Shown in pieces: positions 26,110-34,430 of a DNA stretch of 64,000 nt. The notes beneath the pieces were generated by a model. It was not told the DNA's origin, ran no database searches, and saw only the letters and a list, made by a program, of their open reading frames with translations. Location of the stretch: positions 1-64,000 of the forward strand of contig JAVBLN010000039.1 in the NCBI GenBank assembly GCA_031553495.1, written 5' to 3'. The position numbers and the translations under genes were made by a program. The first letter of the stretch is position 1, and each line of letters opens with the position of its first letter. This DNA is from Pinibacter sp031553495. GTDB lineage: Bacteria; Bacteroidota; Bacteroidia; Chitinophagales; Chitinophagaceae.

Positions 26110-27213
26110 ATGGAAACACCCGGAACAAAATCACATTACCAGATACTGGATGGCTTGCGAGGCGTAGCAGCACTCATGGTGGTGGCTTTTCACATTTGTG
26201 AAGCGCATGCCACCAGCCGCTTTGATCAGATCATTAACCACGGTTACCTGGCTGTAGATTTTTTCTTCCTGCTTTCAGGTTTTGTAATTGGGTATGCGTA
26301 TGATGACAGATGGAACAGAATGACTGTTGGTGCTTTTATAAAACGCCGCCTGGTAAGACTTCAACCAATGGTTGTAGTGGGCACCATCATTGGAGCGATA
26401 TTCTTTTACTTTCAAACTTCAGGATTGTGGCCCACAATAGCTCAGACGCCGGTTTGGAAGGTATTGCTGCTGGTACTGCTTGGCAGCTTTATGATTCCGA
26501 TACCAACCTCTATGGATGTTCGCGGCTGGAACGAAACCTATCCACTCGACGGACCAGGCTGGTCTTTATTTTTTGAGTATATAGTAAATATCCTTTACGC
26601 ACTATTTGTAAGAAGATTCTCAAAGCTTTTACTTGCCATTCTTGTGTTCCTTTCCGCCGGGGCATTGGTATATCTCGCAGTTACGCAGGGTGATGTTATT
26701 GGCGGCTGGTCGCTTACTGCAAAACAACTGGGTGTAGGATTTTCGAGAGTAATGTATCCATTTTTCGCCGGGCTTCTTTTATTCAGAATGTTTAAACCCG
26801 GCTATGTGAAAAACGCGTTTTTATGGTGCAGCCTTCTATTAATGATAATACTGGCAATACCAAGAATCGGCAACGCCGATCAGCTATGGATGAACGGTTT
26901 GTATGATGCATTCAATATCATTTTTATTTTTCCTGTTATCATATTTTTAGGAGCCAGTGGCAAAATAAACAATGGTTTTGCAAAAAAGATATGCAAGTTT
27001 TTGGGGGATATTTCATACCCGATTTATATCACGCATTACCCGATCATTTACACTTATACCGCATGGGTGTACAACAACAAACTATCATTGAAGCAGGCTT
27101 TCCCTGTTGGCGCAACGGTTTTCATAGCTTCCATTGCCCTGGCATACGCATGCCTGAAACTATACGACGAACCTGTAAGAGCATGGCTGCAAAAAAAAGT
27201 TGCTGGCAAATAG
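26110..27213 (+). CDS. Acyltransferase 3 family membrane protein
   Basis: The 367-residue protein has about ten membrane segments and the acyltransferase-3 (OafA/NodX) signature: ILDGLRGVAALMVVAFHI near residue 15 with the essential histidine, and DFFFLLSGFVIGYAY near 55. Family members O-acylate surface sugars or lipids using cytoplasmic acyl donors. The ATG at 26110 is preferred; the open frame upstream is repeat text. Neighbours give no hint of the acceptor. Confidence 0.9.
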   Translation: METPGTKSHYQILDGLRGVAALMVVAFHICEAHATSRFDQIINHGYLAVDFFFLLSGFVIGYAYDDRWNRMTVGAFIKRRLVRLQPMVVVGTIIGAIFFYFQTSGLWPTIAQTPVWKVLLLVLLGSFMIPIPTSMDVRGWNETYPLDGPGWSLFFEYIVNILYALFVRRFSKLLLAILVFLSAGALVYLAVTQGDVIGGWSLTAKQLGVGFSRVMYPFFAGLLLFRMFKPGYVKNAFLWCSLLLMIILAIPRIGNADQLWMNGLYDAFNIIFIFPVIIFLGASGKINNGFAKKICKFLGDISYPIYITHYPIIYTYTAWVYNNKLSLKQAFPVGATVFIASIALAYACLKLYDEPVRAWLQKKVAGK

Positions 27214-27302
27214 CGGCAGGTTGTTGGTTGTTTTTATTATTTTGAATGCTTTTGTTTTTTTATATCTCATACATTCAGCATACTACATTCTCAATTCAAA
27301 AA

Positions 27303-28358
27303 CTACCATCTTATCAAGGCGCTTGCCCAGGTAAAGCCACTGCCAAATGCAGCCAGGCACACGAGGTCGCCTTCGTTTATCTTGCCACTTTCCCAGGCCT
27401 CGCATAGTGCAATAGGAATAGATGCCGCCGTAGTATTTCCGTATTTCTGAATATTGTTATACACCTGGTCGTTGCTTAGTTTTAGCGTTTGTTGCACAAA
27501 CTGCGATATACGCAAATTAGCCTGGTGAGGTATCAGCATATTAATATCGTCCGTGGTAAGATTGTTGGCTGCAAGCGCTTCCCTGATCACTTCCGGAAAT
27601 TTTACCGCTGCTTTTTTGAACACGGCAGGGCCATCCATGAATGGAAATATCTGTGCATTATTAATCATTTCATGGCTCACAAATAATCCGCCAATAGTAT
27701 TCTCATCAAAGTCGGCCACATTTTCATCAACCCAGTGATTTGCGTGAGAACCCGGATTATACATTGCCAGCAATTCCGCCTCGCTACCATCGCTATGCAA
27801 ATGTGTGCTCAAAATGCCTTCGCCTTCACTGGCCGGCTGCAATACAACAGCGCCGGCACCATCGCCAAACAACACACTCACATTTCGTCCGCGTGTACTT
27901 AAGTCTAATGCAAAAGAATGTTTTTCACTTCCTATAACAAGTATGTTTTTGTACATACCTGTTTTGATGAATTGATCTGCCACACTCAACGCGTAAATGA
28001 ACCCGCTGCACTGGTTGCGCACATCAAGCGCTCCCACTTCTTTTAGTTTCAGCGCTCTTTGCACCAGCACGCCGCAACCCGGAAAATAATAATCCGGACT
28101 AAGTGTGGCAAAAACTATAAAATCTATATCCCGGGGGGTAATACCTGCACGTTCAATCGCAATCTTCGCCGCTTCCACCCCCATTGTAGTGGTGGTTTCT
28201 CCTGTTTTATCTGCGAAACGACGTTCCTGAATGCCGGTGCGTTCCTGTATCCATTCGTCGCTGGTATCCATATATCTGGTAAGATCGTTGTTGGTAAACA
28301 CATTTTTCGGAACATACATGCCGATGCCCGCAATTTTGGAATGATGCATAGCAATCAT
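27303..28358 (-). CDS. fabH: 3-oxoacyl-ACP synthase III family protein
   Basis: The 351-residue protein is a KAS III-type thiolase-fold enzyme. The active-site cysteine lies in VRNQCSGFIYAL near residue 118, the histidine in IPHQANLRI near 275 and the asparagine in YGNTTAASIPIAL near 305. FabH condenses acetyl- or branched acyl-CoA with malonyl-ACP to start fatty acids. It does not sit in a fab/plsX cluster here, so it may be a second copy or act in another acyl pathway. An alternative ATG is three codons downstream. Confidence 0.88.
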   Translation of the reverse strand: MIAMHHSKIAGIGMYVPKNVFTNNDLTRYMDTSDEWIQERTGIQERRFADKTGETTTTMGVEAAKIAIERAGITPRDIDFIVFATLSPDYYFPGCGVLVQRALKLKEVGALDVRNQCSGFIYALSVADQFIKTGMYKNILVIGSEKHSFALDLSTRGRNVSVLFGDGAGAVVLQPASEGEGILSTHLHSDGSEAELLAMYNPGSHANHWVDENVADFDENTIGGLFVSHEMINNAQIFPFMDGPAVFKKAAVKFPEVIREALAANNLTTDDINMLIPHQANLRISQFVQQTLKLSNDQVYNNIQKYGNTTAASIPIALCEAWESGKINEGDLVCLAAFGSGFTWASALIRW

Positions 28359-28519
28359 GATTTTAATCGTTCAAAATAACAAAATCTGACGATGACTGCG
28401 AAATGAAACTATTGCAGTAGAAACTTTTTTAGTTAATGAATATTGAAAACTTTTAAAAATGATATATAAAACCCAATAACTGTTCCACTTATATTTTACA
28501 CTGCATAAAAGTGCATACT

Positions 28520-28598
28520 ATTTTTTGGGCATCAGCGGTAGTGCTACTATTAAGCATTGTTGTGTCACTCACTTGTACTGCAGTAATTCTGTTGAGCT
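28520..28598 (+). repeat. Interspersed repeat R, copy 14
   Basis: TTTTTTGGGCATCAGCGGTA, GTGCTACTATTAAGC, ATTGTTGTGTCACTCACTTG, CAGTAATTCTGTTGAGC. It is followed by heptad-like text and CTTGCCGG...ACAGGCAA (28628-28651), a sequence also found near 49452-49483. Confidence 0.88.
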
Positions 28599-28814
28599 GG
28601 TGGGCAGCAGACAAGTACAAGTTGCAGCTTGCCGGTATTCTAATACAGGCAAACACTACAACGTCCGGTTTGTTAAAATAAAGCAGGTACCTGGCGCTAA
28701 GTACCAATTATGTAGCGCAGGCCGGGGGCCCGCGCTAGTACAAATTCTGACAATTATGAAAAGTGTTCCTTTTTAACTTGTGAATTAATTTAGTGTCTGC
28801 AAGAAAACTCACTA

Positions 28815-29636
28815 TTATTTTTTCCCCTGCATAAAGCCATAATGTTCCAAAATCTGATTCAGCAGTTTTAAACGTACGGCAGATACATCAACAGTTTCGC
28901 CGGTTGAAATCACTTCAAGCACAAAGAAGTAGGGATGTTTATTCTCTTCAATCCAACCGGTAATCCAACCAACAGATTGGCGAATATCGGATTTGCCCCA
29001 GCCGGTTTTATAGCTTAATTGGTAGTTCGCGTTATTTTCCTTTAGCATCATATTGCGCACAATGCGCTGTGTTCTTTTCTGAAAGGGGAGCTGATCGAAA
29101 TACAACTTTTTCACAAGACCAAACTGTTCGTCGGCAGTTATTTTCACCGAGTTATCAAGCCAGAAAGTATCAATTCTATTTATCACAGGCTTTTGATACC
29201 TGCTTGCATAGCCTAATGTATCAAGCCAATGCTGCATGGTATCTTTTCCAATTCTTCTTGCAAGCTCCTGAAACCAGGGAACACATGATAGCTGGAATGC
29301 ATCATGCATCGTAAGATCACGATTCCATTGCGAGTTTTTTCTTACTACACTATCCCATTTAATTATGGTACTATCGTCTTGCACACGGCCTGTTTCAATG
29401 CCTATTAAAGAATTGACAATCTTAAAAGTACTGGCAGGAAGATATGCGCTGTCCCGAAAATATTTTTTGTTGAATACGGTAAATTGTCCCTGGCTGTTGT
29501 CAAACATGGCAAAGCAGCCGGTCACTTTATTGTCTTCAAAATATTTCTGAATGCTGTTATCTTCAGTAACATTGTTAGAGGTGCAAGCTGTAAATAAAAT
29601 GCTTACTAACGTTAATGCATATGTTATTTTTTTCAT
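28815..29636 (-). CDS. Class D beta-lactamase-like lipoprotein
   Basis: The 273-residue protein has a lipobox (ILFTAC, cysteine near 17) and a class D penicillin-recognising domain. Motif 1 is PASTFKIVNSLIG (STFK, catalytic serine and carbamylated lysine), motif 2 is LSCVPW (SxV), and motif 4 is YKTGWG (KTG). The position equivalent to the YGN motif reads YAS (TLGYASRY), which departs from the OXA norm. FWLDNSVKITADEQ is typical of the family. Either an OXA-type beta-lactamase or a divergent, possibly non-hydrolytic homologue. The longer frame to 29768 is not a plausible start because it lacks a signal peptide. Confidence 0.86.
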   Translation of the reverse strand: MKKITYALTLVSILFTACTSNNVTEDNSIQKYFEDNKVTGCFAMFDNSQGQFTVFNKKYFRDSAYLPASTFKIVNSLIGIETGRVQDDSTIIKWDSVVRKNSQWNRDLTMHDAFQLSCVPWFQELARRIGKDTMQHWLDTLGYASRYQKPVINRIDTFWLDNSVKITADEQFGLVKKLYFDQLPFQKRTQRIVRNMMLKENNANYQLSYKTGWGKSDIRQSVGWITGWIEENKHPYFFVLEVISTGETVDVSAVRLKLLNQILEHYGFMQGKK

Positions 29637-29703
29637 GGCGTGATGGTTATACTGCAAATGTAGTTTTAAATGCAATCTCAATATACCACAAATAGTTCGA
29701 GGT

Positions 29704-29816
29704 ATTTTTTTACCACAATGGTCATAATAGTGGCACAAGCCGCACAAGAGAGGGCAAATAGCGATCAATTCTTGTGAACCTCGCGATTCCTTTACAGCCT
29801 CCTATGTGGTTAAAAA
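29704..29816. repeat. CCACAA-type inverted repeat
   Basis: TTTTTTACCACAATGG on the left pairs with CCTATGTGGTTAAAAAA on the right; inner text has GGCACAAG and CTTGTGAACCTCGCG. It is a relative of the repeat at 12518. Confidence 0.55.
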
Positions 29817-29870
29817 AACATTCGAAATTATATCTGCCTTTGACATCCGATATCTCTACTGCCCGCCCGC

Positions 29871-29940
29871 CCAATAGCATTACTGCCGCACAAGTGAGTG
29901 ACACAACAGAAGCTTAATAGTAGCACTTCCGCCGGTCCCA
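29871..29940 (-). repeat. Interspersed repeat R, copy 15
   Basis: Minus strand: TGGGACCGGCGGAAGTGCTA, CTATTAAGC, TTCTGTTGTGTCACTCACTT, GCGGCAGTAATGCTATTGGG. Confidence 0.88.
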
Positions 29941-29945
29941 TAAAA

Positions 29946-30043
29946 GTTATGAGTGATGGGTAATGAGTTTTGAGTTAGTGACCTCTGATTTCTGATATTT
30001 GAACTCTCATAACCCATAACTCAAAACTCACAACTAATTACGC
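29946..30043. repeat. Heptad array, fourteen units in register
   Basis: Units in order: GTTATGA, GTGATGG, GTAATGA, GTTTTGA, GTTAGTG, ACCTCTG, ATTTCTG, ATATTTG, AACTCTC, ATAACCC, ATAACTC, AAAACTC, ACAACTA, ATTACGC. The register holds while the unit type changes, and the second half is roughly the reverse complement of the first. Confidence 0.85.
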
Positions 30044-30064
30044 CAAAGTCTTCCCTTCTTTCCG

Positions 30065-30072
30065 TATTTTTG
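30065..30072 (+). promoter_or_regulatory. Possible minus-7 box for pheT
   Basis: TATTTTTG matches TAnnTTTG and lies 26 bp before the pheT ATG, just after a heptad array. No clear minus-33 element was seen. Confidence 0.35.
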
Positions 30073-30098
30073 AGCCCTCGAAAAAGAGAATAAATACG

Positions 30099-32522
30099 AT
30101 GACAATAAGTTATAACTGGCTTTGTGAGTATTTGCCCGTGATTCCGGATCCGGAAAAATTATCAAAAATTCTTACGTCAATTGGCCTTGAAGTTGAAAGC
30201 CTCGAAAAATATGAATCCGTTAAAGGAGGCTTGAATGGACTTGTAATTGGTGAAGTGCTGGAATGTGAGCAACACCCCAATGCCGACAAACTGAAAGTGA
30301 CAAAAGTAAATACAGGTGCCGGCGAGCCGCTGCAAATCGTTTGCGGAGCGCCTAATGTTGCTTCCGGACAAAAAGTAGTGGTAGCTACTGTAGGTGTTAC
30401 TATTTTTCCAACCTCCGGAGATCCTGTTACGATGAAAGTGGCAAAGATCCGCGGAGTGGAAAGCTATGGTATGATATGCGCCGAAGACGAGATCGGACTT
30501 AGTGAAAACCATGCCGGCATTATGGTTCTTCCTGCTGATGTGAGAGTAGGTACACCTGCCACGGAATTTTTTCAACCATATACCGATTATGTGTTTGAAA
30601 TTGGACTCACTCCTAACAGAATGGATGCGATGAGCCACCTGGGCGTGGCCAGGGATGTGTGCGCTTATCTTACACATCACGATAAAAACGACCTGCGTGC
30701 AAAATCGCCTTCTGTAAACGCTTTCAAAGTTGATAATCATAATTTACCAATTACCGTAAATATTGAGAACACCACTGATTGCCAGCGCTATGCAGGGGTG
30801 AGCATTTCGGGTGTTACCATCAAAGAATCGCCGAAATGGCTGAAAGATAAATTGCAGGCAATAGGTTTGCGACCAATCAATAATATTGTTGACATTACCA
30901 ACTATGTGCTGCACGAAACCGGGCAACCGCTTCACGCGTTTGATGCCGATGCGATAACCGGTAAAAAAGTAATTGTAAAAAATCTTCCGCAAAATTCGTT
31001 GTTTACAACGCTTGATGAAAAAGAAAGAAAATTAAGCAGCGAAGATCTGATGATATGTAATGAGGAAGAGCCCATGTGTATCGGTGGTGTTTTTGGCGGC
31101 ACCAAAAGTGGCGTGAAAGAAACTACTACCAATATTTTCCTGGAAAGTGCGTGGTTTAGTCCTGTAAGTATTCGCAAAACATCTTTCCGTCATGGCTTGC
31201 GAACAGATGCCGCCATGCGTTTTGAAAAAGGCGTGGATATTTCCAACACAGTGAATGTGCTAAAAAGAGCGGCCTTGCTAATAAAGGAAATTGCCGGAGG
31301 TGAAATCTCATCCGACCTTGTTGACGTTTACCCCACACCTAAAGAAAAAACTTCGGTTTCCATAAAATATCATTACCTCAAAAAATTAAGCGGTAAAAAT
31401 TATCATCCGGATGCGGTAAAAAAGATACTGGAAGCGCTTGGCTTTGAAGTAGTAAAAGATGGTATTGACGAGCTGTTTCTTTTAGTTCCGCACAGCAAGC
31501 CCGACATATCAATTCCGGCTGACATAGTGGAAGAAATTTTACGCATTGACGGACTAGATAATGTAACTATTCCGCACTCGATAACTATAAGCCCATCTGT
31601 AGAAGCAGATCCGATAAAAGAACCGTTCAGAAGTAAAATAGCGAATTTTCTTGTTGGGCAAGGCTTTAACGAGATAATGACCAATTCCATTACCAACAGC
31701 AAGTATTATACCGACGATGTTCTAAAACATACCGTAAAACTGATAAACAACCTGAGTGTGGATTTGGACGTGATGCGGCCGGCAATGATTGAAACCGGTC
31801 TCGAAAGCATTGCACACAACATCAACCGGAAAAACAGCAACCTTTGTTTTTTTGAAACAGGTAAAATATATTCCACATCCGGCGTTGGGAAATATAAAGA
31901 ACAGGAAAGACTTACATTATTCCTTGCAGGAAATGCGAATGAAGACTCCTGGAAACAAAAAAGCGTAAAAGCCGACATATACAAACTGAAAGGCATAGTA
32001 GCCGCAATTCTACAACTGGCAGGTGTTTCCAACATAGTATTTGAAGCTTACAGTGATCAGAAAATAGATGGATTAGCAGCCAAAATAAACAGCAGGCAGT
32101 TAATAACTCTTGGAAGCGTTTCAAAAAAATTGCGCGAAAAATTCGACATCAAACAAGAGGTGCTGTTTGCAGAAATTGATTGGGAAATGTTGAAAGAGCT
32201 TGCAGGAAAAAAAGAAATAGTATTCAAAGAATTGCCAAAGCAGTTGCCCGTTCAGCGCGATCTTGCAATCATTGTTGACAAAAGCCTTTCATTTGAAGCA
32301 ATAGAAAAAACAGTGAAAAATGCAAAAGCTTCCAAATTACAAAGCATTAGTTTGTTTGATATATTTGAAAGCGATAAGCTGGGTGCAAACAAAAAGTCAA
32401 TGGCAGTCAGTTTCAGTTTTCTTGATGAAGAAAAAACCCTTACAGATAAGGAGATTGACAACATGATGAACAAGATTATGACCGCCGTTGAAAAAGAACT
32501 ACAAGCTGAAATAAGAAAGTGA
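30099..32522 (+). CDS. pheT: Phenylalanyl-tRNA synthetase beta subunit
   Basis: PheT forms the alpha2-beta2 enzyme with PheS and edits mischarged Tyr-tRNA. The 807-residue protein has the expected domains: an EMAP/tRNA-binding OB fold (about 40-150, HPNADKLKVTKVNTG), the B3/B4 editing region (about 210-390), B5 (about 400-475), a catalytic-like core and a C-terminal ferredoxin-like anticodon-binding domain (about 710-807, PKQLPVQRDLAIIVDKS). Full length. pheS is not in the window. It is followed by a coiled-coil gene and zapA on the same strand. Confidence 0.95.
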   Translation: MTISYNWLCEYLPVIPDPEKLSKILTSIGLEVESLEKYESVKGGLNGLVIGEVLECEQHPNADKLKVTKVNTGAGEPLQIVCGAPNVASGQKVVVATVGVTIFPTSGDPVTMKVAKIRGVESYGMICAEDEIGLSENHAGIMVLPADVRVGTPATEFFQPYTDYVFEIGLTPNRMDAMSHLGVARDVCAYLTHHDKNDLRAKSPSVNAFKVDNHNLPITVNIENTTDCQRYAGVSISGVTIKESPKWLKDKLQAIGLRPINNIVDITNYVLHETGQPLHAFDADAITGKKVIVKNLPQNSLFTTLDEKERKLSSEDLMICNEEEPMCIGGVFGGTKSGVKETTTNIFLESAWFSPVSIRKTSFRHGLRTDAAMRFEKGVDISNTVNVLKRAALLIKEIAGGEISSDLVDVYPTPKEKTSVSIKYHYLKKLSGKNYHPDAVKKILEALGFEVVKDGIDELFLLVPHSKPDISIPADIVEEILRIDGLDNVTIPHSITISPSVEADPIKEPFRSKIANFLVGQGFNEIMTNSITNSKYYTDDVLKHTVKLINNLSVDLDVMRPAMIETGLESIAHNINRKNSNLCFFETGKIYSTSGVGKYKEQERLTLFLAGNANEDSWKQKSVKADIYKLKGIVAAILQLAGVSNIVFEAYSDQKIDGLAAKINSRQLITLGSVSKKLREKFDIKQEVLFAEIDWEMLKELAGKKEIVFKELPKQLPVQRDLAIIVDKSLSFEAIEKTVKNAKASKLQSISLFDIFESDKLGANKKSMAVSFSFLDEEKTLTDKEIDNMMNKIMTAVEKELQAEIRK

Positions 32523-32582
32523 GTTGTTTACTTTAGTTGTTGGTTGCCGGGTGATAGTTATTAGCGGTTATCGGCTTACAAC

Positions 32583-32738
32583 CATACTTCGCACAGTATA
32601 AAAAATGTGCAATGTTATTTTAGGATATAAGCGGTATTGCTACTATTAAGCATCGTTGTGTCACTCACTTGTACGGCAGGAATGCTATTCAGCAGGTTGA
32701 AGCATTCATGTGTAAATTTATACTGCGTGCAGCATAAG
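32583..32738 (+). repeat. R element copy 16 with both terminal inverted repeats
   Basis: The left end CATACTTCGCACAGTATAAA (32583-32602) is mirrored by TTTATACTGCGTGCAGCATA at 32717-32736. Between them lie GCGGTATTGCTACTATTAAG, the consensus centre and GGAATGCTATTCAGCAGGTT. This 156-bp unit looks like a complete MITE-like element. Heptad text (TAGTTGT, TGGTTGC) precedes it and GATAACC, AACAACT, ACCAACC, AACAACA follows, reaching the next start codon. Confidence 0.88.
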
Positions 32739-32782
32739 CTAAAAGTATCTGATAACCAACAACTACCAACCAACAACAGATT

Positions 32783-33070
32783 ATGGAACCATTACAGGAA
32801 CAGATAAAGCGCATACAGGAAAAACTTCAGCAACTACTGAAGCAGTATGCCGTATTGCAAAAAGACAATGAAAAACTCTTGCTGCAACTGAGCCTGCTGA
32901 AGGAAAAAGAAAATATTCAACACAGGCAAATAGAAGAGCTCAATCAACAAGTGGCATTATTAAAAGCTGCCAAAAGCGGCATGAGCGAAGAAGATAAAAA
33001 AGATTTTGAAAAACGTATCAATCAATATTTGAGAGAGATTGATAAGTGTATTGCGATGTTGCAGGAATAG
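32783..33070 (+). CDS. Short coiled-coil protein upstream of zapA
   Basis: The 95-residue protein is almost entirely a charged heptad coiled coil (residues 1-60, LQQLLKQYAVLQKDNEKLLL and following), with a short C-terminal helix carrying two closely spaced acidic patches. No signal peptide. Its position directly before zapA, and its size, suggest a ZapB-like partner in division-ring assembly; that is inference from context. It starts immediately after a heptad repeat array. Confidence 0.75.
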   Translation: MEPLQEQIKRIQEKLQQLLKQYAVLQKDNEKLLLQLSLLKEKENIQHRQIEELNQQVALLKAAKSGMSEEDKKDFEKRINQYLREIDKCIAMLQE

Positions 33071-33179
33071 AAGACAGAGATCAGAAGTCCGAAGTCCGAA
33101 GAAATTACAATGTATGTAAAAGGAGAAGGAAACAGATCAGCAAACAGACTGCTGACATCTGATCTCTGATTTCAACAAA
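33071..33179. repeat. Heptad arrays between the coiled-coil gene and zapA
   Basis: AAGACAG, AGATCAG, AAGTCCG, AAGTCCG at 33071-33098 begin right after the stop codon. AACAGAT, CAGCAAA, CAGACTG, CTGACAT, CTGATCT, CTGATTT, CAACAAA at 33131-33179 end 12 bp before the zapA ATG. Confidence 0.8.
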
Positions 33180-33190
33180 AAAATCAATTC

Positions 33191-33481
33191 ATGTCAGATC
33201 AACTAATACCTATAAATATTGTTATTGGCGACAGAACCTATCGTATTAAAATAAACACGAAGGATGAAGAAGCCGTAAGGCATACCGTCAAAATAATCAA
33301 CGATAAAATAGTTGAATTTAAAACCAATTTCGCCGGTAAAGACATGCAGGATTATATTGCCATGGTAATGGTTTGGTATGCTACATTACAAATTCCACAA
33401 ACAAACAACCAGATAGCCGAAGAAACATTGCTGGAAAAATTACAATCGCTGGAAAGCTCCTTAGATAAAGCACTTATTTAG
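33191..33481 (+). CDS. zapA: Cell division protein ZapA
   Basis: ZapA bundles FtsZ protofilaments. The 96-residue protein has the family layout: an N-terminal beta-rich head (INIVIGDRTYRIKI, then DEEAVRHTVKIINDKI) and a C-terminal coiled coil (QNYIAMV-like region to LEKLQSLESSLDKAL). Size is normal. pheT, a coiled-coil gene and zapA lie in the order common in Bacteroidota; the rny gene that often follows is not here, its place being taken by repeats and a toxin-antitoxin pair. Confidence 0.9.
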   Translation: MSDQLIPINIVIGDRTYRIKINTKDEEAVRHTVKIINDKIVEFKTNFAGKDMQDYIAMVMVWYATLQIPQTNNQIAEETLLEKLQSLESSLDKALI

Positions 33482-33606
33482 TTGACAATTGAAAATTGAA
33501 AGCGCTGTATGCACTAAAGCTCAGCTCCCGCGCGGAATCCGCCGACATAACGCCAACGCACCTGTTGCGCGTTCGTGCTATTTGTCTTGCAAGAAATCAG
33601 AAATTG

Positions 33607-33990
33607 TTACAATAGTTGTTTCGCCAAATTTGTCAAGTCCAATAAATCTTTGTCGCCTGTTAATAGATAGTCTACGTTTCCATCAACTGATAGTGAAAGT
33701 AAAAAATTATCTTTGATGTCTCTACAAACTTCGATTTTTGTTTGAACTTTTACGAAGTCAGCATATTCATCAATGGTTTGGAGGATTTCTTCAATGTCTG
33801 ATGCGGAAAAGAAACGTCTGAATTTTGGTCGTCTTGCAACTTCTAAAAATTCATCAAGTAATTCTTGGCTGAATACCAAAATTCCTTGTCTTGAAAAAAT
33901 AATTTCGTCAAGCTTAGTAAAATCTTTTGTGATTAGAAAGCTTATCCAAAGGTTAGTGTCAATGATAATTCTGCTAACCTTATTTTGCAT
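33607..33990 (-). CDS. PIN-domain toxin
   Basis: The 127-residue protein is a PIN-like ribonuclease. The first acidic residue is in RIIIDTNLWISFL (D near 10), the next near LDEFLEV (E about 44), and the last two in DIKDNFLLSLSVDGNVDYLLTGDKDLL (about 92-115). It belongs to the COG1569-type putative toxin group. Its start overlaps the end of the upstream small gene by 11 bp, the usual antitoxin-toxin order. The target RNA is unknown. The pair interrupts an otherwise conserved cell-division neighbourhood, suggesting acquisition. Confidence 0.87.
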   Translation of the reverse strand: MQNKVSRIIIDTNLWISFLITKDFTKLDEIIFSRQGILVFSQELLDEFLEVARRPKFRRFFSASDIEEILQTIDEYADFVKVQTKIEVCRDIKDNFLLSLSVDGNVDYLLTGDKDLLDLTNLAKQLL

Positions 33991-34192
33991 AACGTTTGCT
34001 TCTTACTAAGTCTACTTCATTGGTTATTTCGTCAAAAGTTGGTGCCGATTTTGCTTTTGAGCGTAATTTTTTCAGAACGGTTGCAAAACCGCTTTTAGAA
34101 GTCTCTCGAATAGCAATAAGATTTAAGTCCGCTAAATCTTTCAAGAGTTTTGCAGCTCTGGGATTAAGTATGTCGACTTGCATTGTATTCAT
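33980..34192 (-). CDS. Antitoxin of PIN toxin pair
   Basis: The 70-residue protein is encoded directly upstream of, and overlapping, the PIN toxin. An N-terminal MQVDILNPRAAKLLKDLADL resembles small Bacteroidota antitoxins of this type, and the C-terminal half is basic (FATVLKKLRSKAKSAP). DNA binding and toxin neutralisation are inferred from context. A second ATG lies three codons in. Confidence 0.8.
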   Translation of the reverse strand: MNTMQVDILNPRAAKLLKDLADLNLIAIRETSKSGFATVLKKLRSKAKSAPTFDEITNEVDLVRSKRYAK

Positions 34193-34427
34193 GTGTCAAA
34201 TTTAATAAAAAGAGCTGAATTTTCGCCTTTTGTCAATAGTGGCCTGCTCGACCGCATAACGCACAACATAATGTGTTTGCATAATTAAATTGTCAGTACA
34301 CAATAGTAGCGCAACCAATTTTATTCACACTAACCAATTTTTCATATTGTATTGCCTATACTTCAACACCGGCAACTGGCAACTCATCTGATCTCTCTCT
34401 ACTGCTTACTGCCAACTGCCACCTATT
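34193..34427. other. Intergenic region upstream of the toxin-antitoxin pair
   Basis: Contains CCGCATAACGCACAAC near 34252; a similar GACATAACGCCAACGC lies on the far side of the pair at 33550. From 34375 a heptad array runs to the yraN stop codon. Confidence 0.4.
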
Positions 34428-34430
34428 TCA
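34375..34430. repeat. Heptad array ending at the yraN-like stop
   Basis: ACTGGCA, ACTCATC, TGATCTC, TCTCTAC, TGCTTAC, TGCCAAC, TGCCACC, TATTTCA in register. Confidence 0.75.

Noticed and set aside
33543..33585. Integron attC site beside the toxin gene
   Set aside because: It forms a hairpin with AACGC/GCGTT arms, but the GTTRRRY core does not match and no integrase is present.
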